64,000 nucleotides of DNA, taken from positions 1-64,000 of the forward strand of contig CAZVDF010000012.1 of the NCBI GenBank assembly GCA_964626055.1, in the 5' to 3' direction. Both the position numbers and the translations under genes were made by a program. Below, piece after piece: positions 1 to 7,794 of this stretch; the stretch's first letter is position 1; every line of letters starts with the position of its first letter. This DNA comes from JAFGSG01 sp964626055 (GTDB lineage: Bacteria > Spirochaetota > UBA4802 > JAFGDQ01). The notes under the pieces are model-generated. The model did no database searches. It was not told where the DNA came from and saw nothing but the letters and a program-made list of their open reading frames with translations.

Positions 1-126
1 TATATTCACAACAATTACATATTCTCTTTTTTATTCACCTTTCCCAACATTTCGGTATGAGCCATATTTTTTAAAGTAAGTTAATTATTATTGAGGAACG
101 ACCTGAGAATTTTTTGTACAGCCAAT

Positions 127-250
127 ACTGCGTCCTGAAACCTATCATTAATGTATAAGTTCATATTACCGTTCAAAATTATGTATGCATGGCCATATCA
201 ATACTTTCTATAATTTCCTGCTGCTTTAAATAGGTTTTGGGACGCACTCT
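127..250. repeat. Degenerate MITE-like element M1 with a GACGCACTCT end
   Basis: The right end reads TTTTGGGACGCACTCT and the left end is a decayed inverted copy (TGCGTCCTGAAA). The interior (CCTATCATTAATG to TATAATTTC) closely matches the element at about 2278-2365, so the two are copies of one dispersed repeat. Positions 1-126 hold no gene that I can support. Confidence 0.6.
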
Positions 251-276
251 AAGTGATTAACTTTAAACCGGAACAA

Positions 277-1035
277 TTATCGTTTAATACATATAATTTC
301 AAAATCCATATGCTGTTTTAAAACCATGGTGCCGCCGCCTTCGGAAACTATCCTCTCAACTGCTCCGGGGTTCCGGATCCCGGCGCCTGCAAGATGCGTT
401 ACCTGCGTTCCGGCAAATACTTCCGGTCGCATAAAGGTGGACGGGCCGAGAATTACGGCAGCGCGCGGCTTTCCGAGCCCTGCCAGAAGCTCGTCTATTG
501 TGCCGGTGACTATCGATGTGCCCGTTATTATGGCGACGCTGCATGCGGCCAGAGATGCGCGGCCTTCTTCCGGGGACAATGTGCCGGGCACGCCGCTTTT
601 CAGCTCCACGATATCCAGCCTGCAGCCCGTTCCGCGCAGAGCCGGCACTAACGGGCCGAAGAATCCCACCATGGCCACATGGTCCGAAGGCTGAATTTTC
701 AGAAGCCCAAGTACGTCTTCTTTTGTTGTTTCAGGACGCGGCAGCCCCGCCGAAATGGCATTGGCGGCCGCAAGACCGACTGATCTGGAAAGCGGATTAC
801 GCGGGTTAACCAGCATTTCAAGAAGCTCTGCCGCAGGCCTTCCCGCAAGCGTGCCGGCTTTTGCTTCATGAGTGCAGCTTCCGGAATGGGATTCCGCCGT
901 CCATGCGAGCCCTATGTTCCCATTATCGAGCCGAACGGTTGTATACCCTAATCCGATGCGGACATCTGCCGCGATAAGACCATTCGAAGCAGGCTTTGAA
1001 AAATCTATTATTTTCTGTTGAATTGATTTATCCAT
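277..1035 (-). CDS. DUF364/DUF4213 family protein (putative metal-chelation Rossmann-like domain), paralog 1
   Basis: A 252-residue protein. The N-terminal ~75 residues fit the DUF4213 (enolase-N-like) part. The rest fits DUF364, with VAMVGFFGPLVP at about residue 120, the TGTSIVTGTIDELL stretch and LGPSTFMRPE near the end. Members of this family are suspected to bind metals or metal complexes, but no reaction is established. It is the last gene of a minus-strand series that starts with an ABC transporter at 6327, although a repeat separates it from its paralog at 1397-2224. Its context with FecB/FecCD-type transport genes suggests handling of the imported metal or its ligand in the cytoplasm; that role is inferred. 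Confidence 0.8.
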   Translation of the reverse strand: MDKSIQQKIIDFSKPASNGLIAADVRIGLGYTTVRLDNGNIGLAWTAESHSGSCTHEAKAGTLAGRPAAELLEMLVNPRNPLSRSVGLAAANAISAGLPRPETTKEDVLGLLKIQPSDHVAMVGFFGPLVPALRGTGCRLDIVELKSGVPGTLSPEEGRASLAACSVAIITGTSIVTGTIDELLAGLGKPRAAVILGPSTFMRPEVFAGTQVTHLAGAGIRNPGAVERIVSEGGGTMVLKQHMDFEIICIKR

Positions 1036-1099
1036 ATGAAATTCTCTTTAATCTAAAGTCCCGTATTCCCGTATCCGATTTAAAATATTTTTCAGAAGT

Positions 1100-1329
1100 T
1101 ATCTTAAAATTATAGATTCATATAAATGATAAACAATAAATTGGGATACATTAGAAAATAAAATTCCCCGGGGCAAGCCCCGGTACTGACGTACCGGCCG
1201 TCACCTTCGGTGTCGGCGGGGTATTGTGTTTCAAGGCGTTATCGATTTGCTCCGCAAATCGATAGGCTTACATCCTCGACGCAAGCGTTGAGGTATTACG
1301 CCTTGAAATAAAATATAATTTTAAGATGA
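1100..1329. repeat. Palindromic element R1 (ATCTTAAAATTATA ends) interrupted by element N1
   Basis: The ends ATCTTAAAATTATA and TATAATTTTAAGAT are inverted copies and match elements R2 (11721) and R4 (46315). The left arm (CAATAAATTGGGATACATTAG) is present. The right arm and core are missing and the 154-bp element N1 sits in their place. It fills most of the 361-bp gap between the two DUF364 genes. Confidence 0.75.
1159..1312. repeat. Doubly branched structured repeat N1 (154 bp)
   Basis: Starts TAAAATTCCCCGGGG and ends GCCTTGAAATAAA. It shares about 95% of its bases by eye with 31846-32000. The sequence can fold into two adjacent cloverleaf-like branches: CCCCG/CGGGG closing two small hairpins, then TTTCAAGGCG/CGCCTTGAAA closing ATCGATTTGC/GCAAATCGAT and CCTCGACGC/GCGTTGAGG. 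It contains no ORF. It lies inside repeat R1, so it appears to be mobile or was once mobilised. Confidence 0.75.
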
Positions 1330-1396
1330 CTCCCATTATTTTAACTCTGAAAAATAAAGAAAGATAAATTATTCTTTGAATTTCTTCAGCCGGTTG

Positions 1397-2224
1397 TTAA
1401 ATTAGCTTAAGCATACTTTTATAAGTCTTTTTCTGAAAACATGTTTTTAGCGTAGTTTCCCCCCATTTTTTCCCCTTCTTAAGCCGCGTTAAGAATTCTT
1501 CACTATCCGCAACAATTCTCCCGCCTACAACGTCTACGCCTATGGTGAAAAGCGGGTCCGGGAAATATCCTGCCGTAGGCCCGATTACTGATACAAAAGC
1601 ATCAGGCAGGCAGTTATTAAGTATTTCATCAAGGGAATTGTTCAATACAGTAGTACCGGTACACAGGACTTTGTTGCATTCAGCCAGTTTTGTAATATCG
1701 AGCGTGACAGGCAGATCGCCGTATTTCTGCACTAAATTCTCTCTTCTTTCAATAATAATTAATTCAGCACCCGCCTTCTTTATAACGTTTGGAAGCCCTG
1801 AGAAAAGTCCTACCATGCCTACCCTGTCTCCCTTTTCAACCGAAAGAAGACCAAGCGAATCGGTGGCATGATCAACCGGGAAATCCGTCTCCTTCATAAC
1901 ATACTGACAGATTGCGTTTATAGATGCCATACTGACCATCTCACTAACCGGATCATCGCTGCCGAACTGAAGCGCATATTCCAGCGGATCTTTCCCGGCA
2001 AAAGTCCTCCGGCTTATGACGTTATATTCATCATTTTTTTCATCGGGGAGAAGCACATAGCTGATCCCTGCAGATCCGCCTTCGAGCACAATGGCCATGA
2101 ACTGCGCATCGCCCGGCTGACCGCCTTTATAAAAAGGAGGGAAAAAAACATCCGCTATCGCCGGGACGGCAAAATCGGACCTCATCTGCGTAACCATTCT
2201 GACAAATTCGTTCTTTAAACTCAT
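1397..2224 (-). CDS. DUF364/DUF4213 family protein, paralog 2
   Basis: A 275-residue protein using the ATG at 2224, which has AAGGAA upstream. The reading frame stays open to 2293, but that extension is encoded by repeat M2 and is rejected. The DUF364 core is visible: VGMVGLFSGLPNVIKKAG around residue 155, CTGTTVLNNSLDEIL, then IGPTAGYFPDPLF. It shares the layout of the genes at 277-1035 and 30239-31108 but with low identity, so these are old paralogs rather than a recent duplication. It follows two FecB-type binding protein genes on the same strand. A cytoplasmic role in metal or oxyanion handling is inferred from context. Confidence 0.8.
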   Translation of the reverse strand: MSLKNEFVRMVTQMRSDFAVPAIADVFFPPFYKGGQPGDAQFMAIVLEGGSAGISYVLLPDEKNDEYNVISRRTFAGKDPLEYALQFGSDDPVSEMVSMASINAICQYVMKETDFPVDHATDSLGLLSVEKGDRVGMVGLFSGLPNVIKKAGAELIIIERRENLVQKYGDLPVTLDITKLAECNKVLCTGTTVLNNSLDEILNNCLPDAFVSVIGPTAGYFPDPLFTIGVDVVGGRIVADSEEFLTRLKKGKKWGETTLKTCFQKKTYKSMLKLI

Positions 2225-2277
2225 AAAGTTCCTTGATATAAAACTGAAGTATATTAACGATATTCTTGGCCACTCAC

Positions 2278-2400
2278 TAAGAGTGCGTCCCAAAACATAT
2301 CATTAATGAATATATTCATATTACTGCTAAGAATTATGTGTGCAGAGCAATATCAATACTATCTATAATTTCGATATGGCTTCTATTTATTTTTTCCATA
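2278..2400. repeat. MITE-like element M2 with an AGAGTGCGTCCCAAAA end
   Basis: The left end AAGAGTGCGTCCCAAAA matches the ends of M1 and M3. The interior ATATCATTAATGAATAT to ATCTATAATTTC matches M1. The right inverted end cannot be seen. It separates the binding protein gene (2408-3457) from the DUF364 gene (1397-2224). Confidence 0.6.
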
Positions 2401-2407
2401 CATATTG

Positions 2408-3457
2408 TCATTCCGGCGGAAGGCCGTTCAGTATCCTGTCGGCATCCCTGTCGGATATTTTAATTTTATAAATCTCAGAATAAAATTTTTTCATTTCCTT
2501 TAAAATGTCCCAGTCTTTGAAAAGAGCAGGATGAAATTTTTTACCGAGAAAGAGCGGCAGCAGCGCGGTCTCGCAGCTCGTCATATCCCAGCAGAAAATG
2601 CCCATAGGGATTTTGAATACTTTTCCAGATCTGAAAGCCCTCAGCGCGCTCAGAGTGCCGCTCCCGCTTACAGCGTCAAACGATCCGTAGATGCCCAGTA
2701 AAACTATGTCCGGGTCCCACGCGAATATCTGCTCCGTATTTACCGTAGCAAAATAATTCGCTAATTTTTTCGGAAGATAAATTCCGCCAGCGATCTCCGT
2801 GTACCACTTCATTATTGTGTTTTTGCCCTGTGTCGAATGCAGGTCGGCAAGCTTCCCATAGTAAATCCCCGGCTTGTTTGCTTCCGGGATCTTTGCCGTT
2901 ATCGCAGTCACTCTTGCCGTAATATCTTCCAGGTACTTGCAGTATTTCCGGGCGCGAATTTTTGCTTCAGGGCCTAGTATTTCACCGAAAAAAAGCACCT
3001 GTTTTTTAAATTCGGCCGTATACTCATTAATATTTGCGGGAATAAAGCCGTCATTAAACGGGCATATTACTTTAAAACCCGCTTTTTCAACGCCGCTTAT
3101 GTTGATCTTTCCTTTCGGATAAAACACAAGATCTACCTTCAGCTTCAGCATTTTTTCCACGTCCGGCACAGTCGGCGTTGTGTTGACGGGAATCGCCTTA
3201 AGTTCAGGATAAAATCTGCGAGCCCATGGAGCGGCAGCCTGCGGAAGCATCGCTATCCTGGTTGCGCTGCTCAGCATTACTATCTTATCGTAAGCAGGAT
3301 GATAGAAGCACGCTATTCTTTCAGGGTAATCCGGGATATCTATTTTTGTCCCGTCAACTCCCGTTACCGTTCTTGTATTTGCAGCTCCTGAACTGTTTAT
3401 CCGAATAGCGGGAATAAACAGCATGAGAATTATTATTGAAGCTATTTTCTTTTTCAT
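2408..3457 (-). CDS. Periplasmic substrate-binding protein, FecB/BtuF/MolA type (copy a)
   Basis: A 349-residue exported protein with a cleavable signal peptide (MKKKIASIIILMLFIPA...). It has a class III periplasmic binding fold: an N-terminal GTKIDIPDYPERIA strand/loop, the FAWDPDIVLL motif at about residue 245 and a C-terminal RILNGLPPE tail. The tail is shared with 3460-4521 and, more loosely, 15183-16238. The start lies 2 bp after the stop of the upstream binding protein gene. It probably delivers a metal, metal chelate or oxyanion to the permease at 4532-5542. Substrate is not readable from sequence; molybdate or tungstate is inferred from the island. This copy has Phe-Tyr-His where its neighbour has Met-His after the first strand. 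Confidence 0.82.
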   Translation of the reverse strand: MKKKIASIIILMLFIPAIRINSSGAANTRTVTGVDGTKIDIPDYPERIACFYHPAYDKIVMLSSATRIAMLPQAAAPWARRFYPELKAIPVNTTPTVPDVEKMLKLKVDLVFYPKGKINISGVEKAGFKVICPFNDGFIPANINEYTAEFKKQVLFFGEILGPEAKIRARKYCKYLEDITARVTAITAKIPEANKPGIYYGKLADLHSTQGKNTIMKWYTEIAGGIYLPKKLANYFATVNTEQIFAWDPDIVLLGIYGSFDAVSGSGTLSALRAFRSGKVFKIPMGIFCWDMTSCETALLPLFLGKKFHPALFKDWDILKEMKKFYSEIYKIKISDRDADRILNGLPPE

Positions 3458-3459
3458 GA

Positions 3460-4521
3460 TTATTCCGGAGGAAGATTATCGAGTATTCTTCGCGCATCAC
3501 TATCAATTATTTTTTTGCCGTAAACTTCGAAATAAAATGTTTTCATCTCTTTTATCATATCCGTGTCCCTGAACAGATCCGGATGGAAAAGCTTTGCCAG
3601 GTATATCATAAGGAGAACGCTTTCCCCGCTTGCCTGCTCCCACACAAAAACGCCTTTCGGCAGCTGATAGATCCTTCCTTTTTTCACCGCTCTCAGCGCA
3701 GACCAATGCGGGTTCTTCTTTATATCGCTAAAGGAATCGCACCATCCGCTCACAAGAATAATATCCGGATCCCACGAGAATACCTGTTCCCTGTTTACCT
3801 CCACGAAGTTATTGTCTATGGCCTGCGTCAGAAAATTTCCCCCGGCAACTTCAGTATTCCAGTGCATTACGCTCGCATTACCCTGGCTCAGCAGCAGGCC
3901 GCCTTCCCTTCCGCCATAAAACACTCTGGGCCGGTTTTTCTTATCCATATTCGATGTAACGGAGAGGATCTTTTTCACCTTCAGATCGAAATATTCGCAA
4001 TACTTCTCCGCTCTTGCTTTCGCGTCCGGGCCGAGAAGATCGCCGAAAAAACGGAACTGTCTTTTGAAATTCTCAATATAATCATCCATTGTCCTGGGTC
4101 TTTTCTGCGCCGAGAATCCGCAAGCGGTTTTAAGCCCCGCAGCCCGGTATTTCCCGACCTCGCCCGGGAACGGCGAATACAGCACAAGATCGGCTTTAAG
4201 ATCGAGCATACGCTCCACATTGCCTGTAAACGGCGGCGATACAGTCTGGATATCTTTGATCTCGGGATAAAATCTATAAGTCCATGGAAAAAATCTCATT
4301 GCCAGTACGAGTCGGTCGCCTTTACCGAGTATGATAATTCTTTCAGCCGAAACTGTATGCATGCACGCTATTCTTTTCGGATCGGCAGGAACTTCGATCC
4401 TGTTGTCATCCATGTCCGTTATGACCTTAAAACCGGCGGCGAAACACCGGCTGACATTTGCATTAAAGTCTGAAAATATAAAAAAGGCTGCAATTAAAAC
4501 AAAGAACATTTTCTTTTGCAT
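3460..4521 (-). CDS. Periplasmic substrate-binding protein, FecB/BtuF/MolA type (copy b)
   Basis: A 353-residue paralog of 2408-3457, with signal peptide MQKKMFFVLIAAFFIF, the DDNRIEVPADPKRIACMH segment, FSWDPDIILVSG around residue 250 and an RILDNLPPE tail. It is closer to 15183-16238 (shared CMH, PADPKKIA-type and HWN-EV-GGNFL segments) than to copy a. It starts 10 bp after the permease stop, so ATPase, permease and two binding proteins form one operon in the order 6327, 5542, 4521, 3457. Two different binding proteins on one permease suggest two related ligands or two chelate forms; that is inference. Confidence 0.83.
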   Translation of the reverse strand: MQKKMFFVLIAAFFIFSDFNANVSRCFAAGFKVITDMDDNRIEVPADPKRIACMHTVSAERIIILGKGDRLVLAMRFFPWTYRFYPEIKDIQTVSPPFTGNVERMLDLKADLVLYSPFPGEVGKYRAAGLKTACGFSAQKRPRTMDDYIENFKRQFRFFGDLLGPDAKARAEKYCEYFDLKVKKILSVTSNMDKKNRPRVFYGGREGGLLLSQGNASVMHWNTEVAGGNFLTQAIDNNFVEVNREQVFSWDPDIILVSGWCDSFSDIKKNPHWSALRAVKKGRIYQLPKGVFVWEQASGESVLLMIYLAKLFHPDLFRDTDMIKEMKTFYFEVYGKKIIDSDARRILDNLPPE

Positions 4522-4531
4522 TTTATTTCTT

Positions 4532-5542
4532 TTATTCCCTCCATTGCTTGTTCTGTTTCATAAGCAGATAACCCAGAAGAGGAGCGCCGAAAAATGATGT
4601 AATAATGCTGATAGGTATTTCCCCGCCCGGAAGTATCCTTACGATCGTATCGGTTAAAAGCAGGAAAGTAGCCCCGAGTATCGCGGAAAAAGGGACCAGG
4701 ACATCGTGATCTGGGCCGATTATTATGCGCGATATGTGCGCCGATATAATGTCCACCCACATGATAATTCCGCATGAAGAGCTTCCGGCCGAAACGATGA
4801 GAGTGCCGAGGAGCATAAAAAGTATCCTCACTTTTTTTACGTTCACTCCCATCGAGAGCGCCTCTTCGTCGCCCAGGGCCATAAGATTGAGCTTCCATCT
4901 GAAAACATATATCACGCTTACTCCGCTTAATATTATAATCAGCCCCCTTACTACATTGTTCCATGCAACATTATTAAGCCCTCCCATCGACCAGAAAATA
5001 ATAGCAGGAAGCTGCTCATAAGGGTCCGCGATGTATTTCAAAAACGACCCCGCAGCCTGAAAAAAAGTGGATACGATAACGCCTGCAATAACCAGCGTGG
5101 TTATTGTATTTATCCCGCGGTTTCCGATCACATAGACCAGGACGACTGCCGTTACTGCCCAGAAGAACGCGAGTGTCTCGATGGAGAACGCAGTTTTACT
5201 GACAAATATTATAGCAAGGGAAGCCCCGAAGATAGCTCCCTGCATAATTCCGAGGAACGAAGGAGATACAAGAGGATTCCTCATCAGTCCCTGGAATGTA
5301 ACTCCGCCGACCGCGAGAGCGGCGCCCGTGAGTATAGCCATAAGAACTCTCGGCAACCTTACCGACCATAACACCATGGACGGGGTGGCGAGTTCCCCGC
5401 CGGCTTCCTGCCCTGTGAGCTTTAAAAATATTATATCCCGGAATGTCTCAAGTTTTATATGATATTGTCCTGTAGTAAGCGCAAATATAATACATAAAAC
5501 CAGCAGGATGATAATAACTATAAACGCATTTCTCTTTCTCAT
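4532..5542 (-). CDS. FecCD/BtuC-type ABC transporter permease (system 1)
   Basis: A 336-residue inner-membrane protein with about ten hydrophobic segments. It carries FecCD hallmarks: LPRVLMAILTGAALAVGGVTFQGLMRNPLVSPSF-type segments around residues 50-90 and the ISAHISRIIIGPDHDVLVP segment near residue 270. It overlaps the ATPase gene by 4 bp (ATGA), showing translational coupling. This family imports iron-siderophores, cobalamin, haem, and in Haemophilus MolBC molybdate/tungstate. Within this Mo-rich island the last is favoured, but no residue proves it. Confidence 0.88.
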   Translation of the reverse strand: MRKRNAFIVIIILLVLCIIFALTTGQYHIKLETFRDIIFLKLTGQEAGGELATPSMVLWSVRLPRVLMAILTGAALAVGGVTFQGLMRNPLVSPSFLGIMQGAIFGASLAIIFVSKTAFSIETLAFFWAVTAVVLVYVIGNRGINTITTLVIAGVIVSTFFQAAGSFLKYIADPYEQLPAIIFWSMGGLNNVAWNNVVRGLIIILSGVSVIYVFRWKLNLMALGDEEALSMGVNVKKVRILFMLLGTLIVSAGSSSCGIIMWVDIISAHISRIIIGPDHDVLVPFSAILGATFLLLTDTIVRILPGGEIPISIITSFFGAPLLGYLLMKQNKQWRE

Positions 5543-6327
5543 TGCCTGTGATCCGGGAGCACGTATTCTATGCCGGTATCCGTATTTTCTATTGTCACTC
5601 TCATGTCGTACATCGACTCGAGGGATTGTGTATGGAATATTTTATCGCGCAGTCCCTGGTAGACGATGCCGCCGTTCTTAAGCATAATAAGCCTGTTGCA
5701 GTACCTGCCGGCAGTATTCGGATCATGAAGCGTTATTAGAGTTGTGAGATTCTTTTCTTTTGTTATTTTTTTTATGAGCTCCATTATTGTGTACTGGCGT
5801 TTAAAGTCGAGATGCGAAGTAGGCTCATCCAGAAGCAAAATGCCGGACTTCTGGAATAAAGCCCTTGCTATGAGCACCATCTGCTTTTCGCCGCCCGAAA
5901 GCTCGTTATACCGCCTTTCTGCGAGATGCTCAATACCGAGATCCTCCAGAACCTCGAACGCGTTCAGATAATCGTTTTTCTTCGGGATGCCGGAAAATCC
6001 GAACCTGCTGTTTCCTGCCATAAGCACGATTTGCAGCACTGTGAAGGAAAACACAACGTTCAGTTCCTGCGGCACAACAGCTATCAACCCGGCGATCTCT
6101 TCACGGGAGAGCCTGGCAATCTCCTGACCGAATATTTTTATCCTTCCCGATTTGCCGTTCAGTATCCCGTTTATGCATTTCAGGAGAGTGGTTTTGCCGG
6201 AACCGTTCGGGCCCAGAAGCCCGCAAATGTCCCCGGCTTTAACCGAAAAGTTAATGTCATTCAGGATTGTCTTTTCCCTGTAACCGAAATTCAGATCTTC
6301 CACAACAAGAATGTCGCCGTTATGCAT
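5539..6327 (-). CDS. ABC transporter ATP-binding protein, FepC/BtuD type (system 1)
   Basis: A 262-residue ATPase with Walker A GPNGSGKTT (about residue 40), signature LSGGEKQ (about 143), Walker B ILLLDEPTSHLD and the switch histidine in LITLHDPN. It is the first gene of the transporter operon and couples to the permease by a 4-bp overlap. No copy of the CGTTATGT operator was found upstream. The 187-bp upstream gap instead holds palindrome P1. Confidence 0.9.
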   Translation of the reverse strand: MHNGDILVVEDLNFGYREKTILNDINFSVKAGDICGLLGPNGSGKTTLLKCINGILNGKSGRIKIFGQEIARLSREEIAGLIAVVPQELNVVFSFTVLQIVLMAGNSRFGFSGIPKKNDYLNAFEVLEDLGIEHLAERRYNELSGGEKQMVLIARALFQKSGILLLDEPTSHLDFKRQYTIMELIKKITKEKNLTTLITLHDPNTAGRYCNRLIMLKNGGIVYQGLRDKIFHTQSLESMYDMRVTIENTDTGIEYVLPDHRQ

Positions 6328-6379
6328 TTATATATCCGTTACTTATGTATTAGCTTATTCAAGTAGATAATTCATGCAT

Positions 6380-6487
6380 GATCTGACTGGATAATATCTA
6401 TTTCGAAACCGCGTAAAAAACATCCTGTTTTATGCGGTTTTGGCGACATCCATGTCGCCGACTCCATAGATATTATCCAGTCAGATC
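6380..6487. repeat. Palindromic element P1 (22-nt perfect arms)
   Basis: The arms at 6380-6401 and 6466-6487 (GATCTGACTGGATAATATC and complement) match perfectly over 22 nt. Between them lies GCGGTTTT-GGCGACATCCATGTCGCC-GACTCC, related to the core of P2 and P3 (GCAACATCCATGTTGC, AGAGTCC). It sits between the metallophosphoesterase gene and the transporter operon and could act as a transcript end for either. Confidence 0.75.
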
Positions 6488-6514
6488 ATTATTTGGCATC
6501 TACTGAAAAAAGTT

Positions 6515-7567
6515 CTAAATAGAAAACTCATCAAGAATCCGCCACGATTTCTCTTGCCCTGTTTTCACGAGAGCCTTCCATGCTACAGTAATTTTTAAGC
6601 CTTCAATAGCTACCAGAACATATCCGTGATGATCGCTGTTTGAATACTCTCCCTTCACGCGCATATCTTCCCTGTATTTCCCCGGCCAGTCTCTCAAACT
6701 GCCTCCGCCCGTGCCTAAAATTATCTGTCGGACAGGATTGCCGGTGTCGTCCGGGATCACAGCCCTATTGTACATGTGGTCATGCCCGCAAAAATAGATC
6801 TTTGCTCCGGCTTTTCCGATGCTGTCCCAGAAAACATCGCGATCTTTATGGAAATAAGAAAGGTTATCTTTATGGATCGTTTCGAACGCAGGCTCGTGGC
6901 CGAAAATAAAGACATGCGGATTCTTATTTTCCGCAAGCTGCCGGTTAAGCCATTCCTGGTTTATTTTGTGCTGGCTGATACTATACTGGTCAAGCCCGAC
7001 AATAAACGCGTTTTTATGGGAGAAACTGTATGTCAGGCATTTTTCTTCAGGCGGCCCGTTCTGCGGAATATATGATTCACAGAACGCCTCTCTGAACGCT
7101 TTCCTCAATCTTATAACAGTATCCGGCGGCGGCTCAAGATGGGACGGCAGAGGCGGCAAAGCCAATCGCTCCGGCCCGCTGTCGTGGTTCCCTCTTACGG
7201 GGTATATCCGTATCCCGGCGCGATATACGGCGCCCATAGCTTTTTTCCAGCCTGCATACTGCCCGGTGTAATCAATGCCGAAATTTCTGAACCACCCGTT
7301 CACAAGATCCCCGGCAACAAGCACAAAATCCGGATTTTCTTTTACAATATCTTCCGCAATTGCTTTTACCGCTTCATCGTTTATGCAGGATCTGCCGGAT
7401 TTATTCCGGTTATCGTTCTGGGTGTCGCTTATCACCGCGAACTTCCAGTCTCCGGGTTCCCGGGTGGAAGCTCCTGCGCAAAAGAAACCAGCGGCGGAAA
7501 AAATCAGCAAAGAGAGGGAAATCGCGACAGAAAAAACATTGTATTTCGGCCTGAATACAGACAGCAT
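6515..7567 (-). CDS. Exported calcineurin-like metallophosphoesterase
   Basis: A 350-residue protein with an N-terminal hydrophobic export segment (residues 12-32). The metallophosphoesterase metal-binding set is complete: FAVISDTQND (DxxxD-like), VLVAGDLVN (GDxxN), YPVRGNHDSG (GNHD), FIFGHEP and YFCGHDHMYNR (GHxH). These bind two metal ions in phosphomono- or diesterases. Substrate is unknown. It stands alone between repeat P1 and the divergent porin gene. Nothing in the sequence links it to the metal transport genes except position. Confidence 0.88.
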   Translation of the reverse strand: MLSVFRPKYNVFSVAISLSLLIFSAAGFFCAGASTREPGDWKFAVISDTQNDNRNKSGRSCINDEAVKAIAEDIVKENPDFVLVAGDLVNGWFRNFGIDYTGQYAGWKKAMGAVYRAGIRIYPVRGNHDSGPERLALPPLPSHLEPPPDTVIRLRKAFREAFCESYIPQNGPPEEKCLTYSFSHKNAFIVGLDQYSISQHKINQEWLNRQLAENKNPHVFIFGHEPAFETIHKDNLSYFHKDRDVFWDSIGKAGAKIYFCGHDHMYNRAVIPDDTGNPVRQIILGTGGGSLRDWPGKYREDMRVKGEYSNSDHHGYVLVAIEGLKITVAWKALVKTGQEKSWRILDEFSI

Positions 7568-7725
7568 TTCCTTAATATCCTCCGGATCACATCAAATCTG
7601 CCGGGACAGGCGTCTAATACCTTCCCGTTAAGCAAAAACAGACATAACGTCCGATGTTGTCAAGTAATAATTCGCTTTTTATCGGAAGAAATTTCTTATA
7701 ATACCGGAAAAAACAAAGAAATTTA

Positions 7726-7764
7726 TTGACATATATCATGCGTTATATCGATTTTAGCATATCG
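7726..7764 (+). promoter_or_regulatory. Putative ModE-type operator G, upstream of the porin gene
   Basis: TTGACA (7726-7731), 9 bp, CGTTATAT (7741-7748), 8 bp, GCATATCG (7757-7764). This is the only plus-strand copy of the layout seen at six minus-strand sites. It matches the strict inverted repeat less well (GCATATCG against ACATAACG), but spacing and TTGACA are kept. The site ends 30 bp before the porin start codon. Confidence 0.65.
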
Positions 7765-7794
7765 CAACAATATAATTTTACGGAGGAAAAAATT

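Noticed and set aside
326..694. Plus-strand ORF of 122 codons
   Set aside because: Shadow of the DUF364 gene on the other strand; no ribosome-binding site or family features.
2225..2293. N-terminal extension of the DUF364 gene to 2293
   Set aside because: It reads through repeat M2 and the ribosome-binding site fits the ATG at 2224.
3583..4473. Plus-strand ORF of 296 codons
   Set aside because: Antisense shadow of a clear FecB-type binding protein gene.
6328..6379. An operator copy upstream of transporter 1
   Set aside because: TAATACATAAGTAACGG looks vaguely similar, but half sites and TTGACA spacing do not fit.
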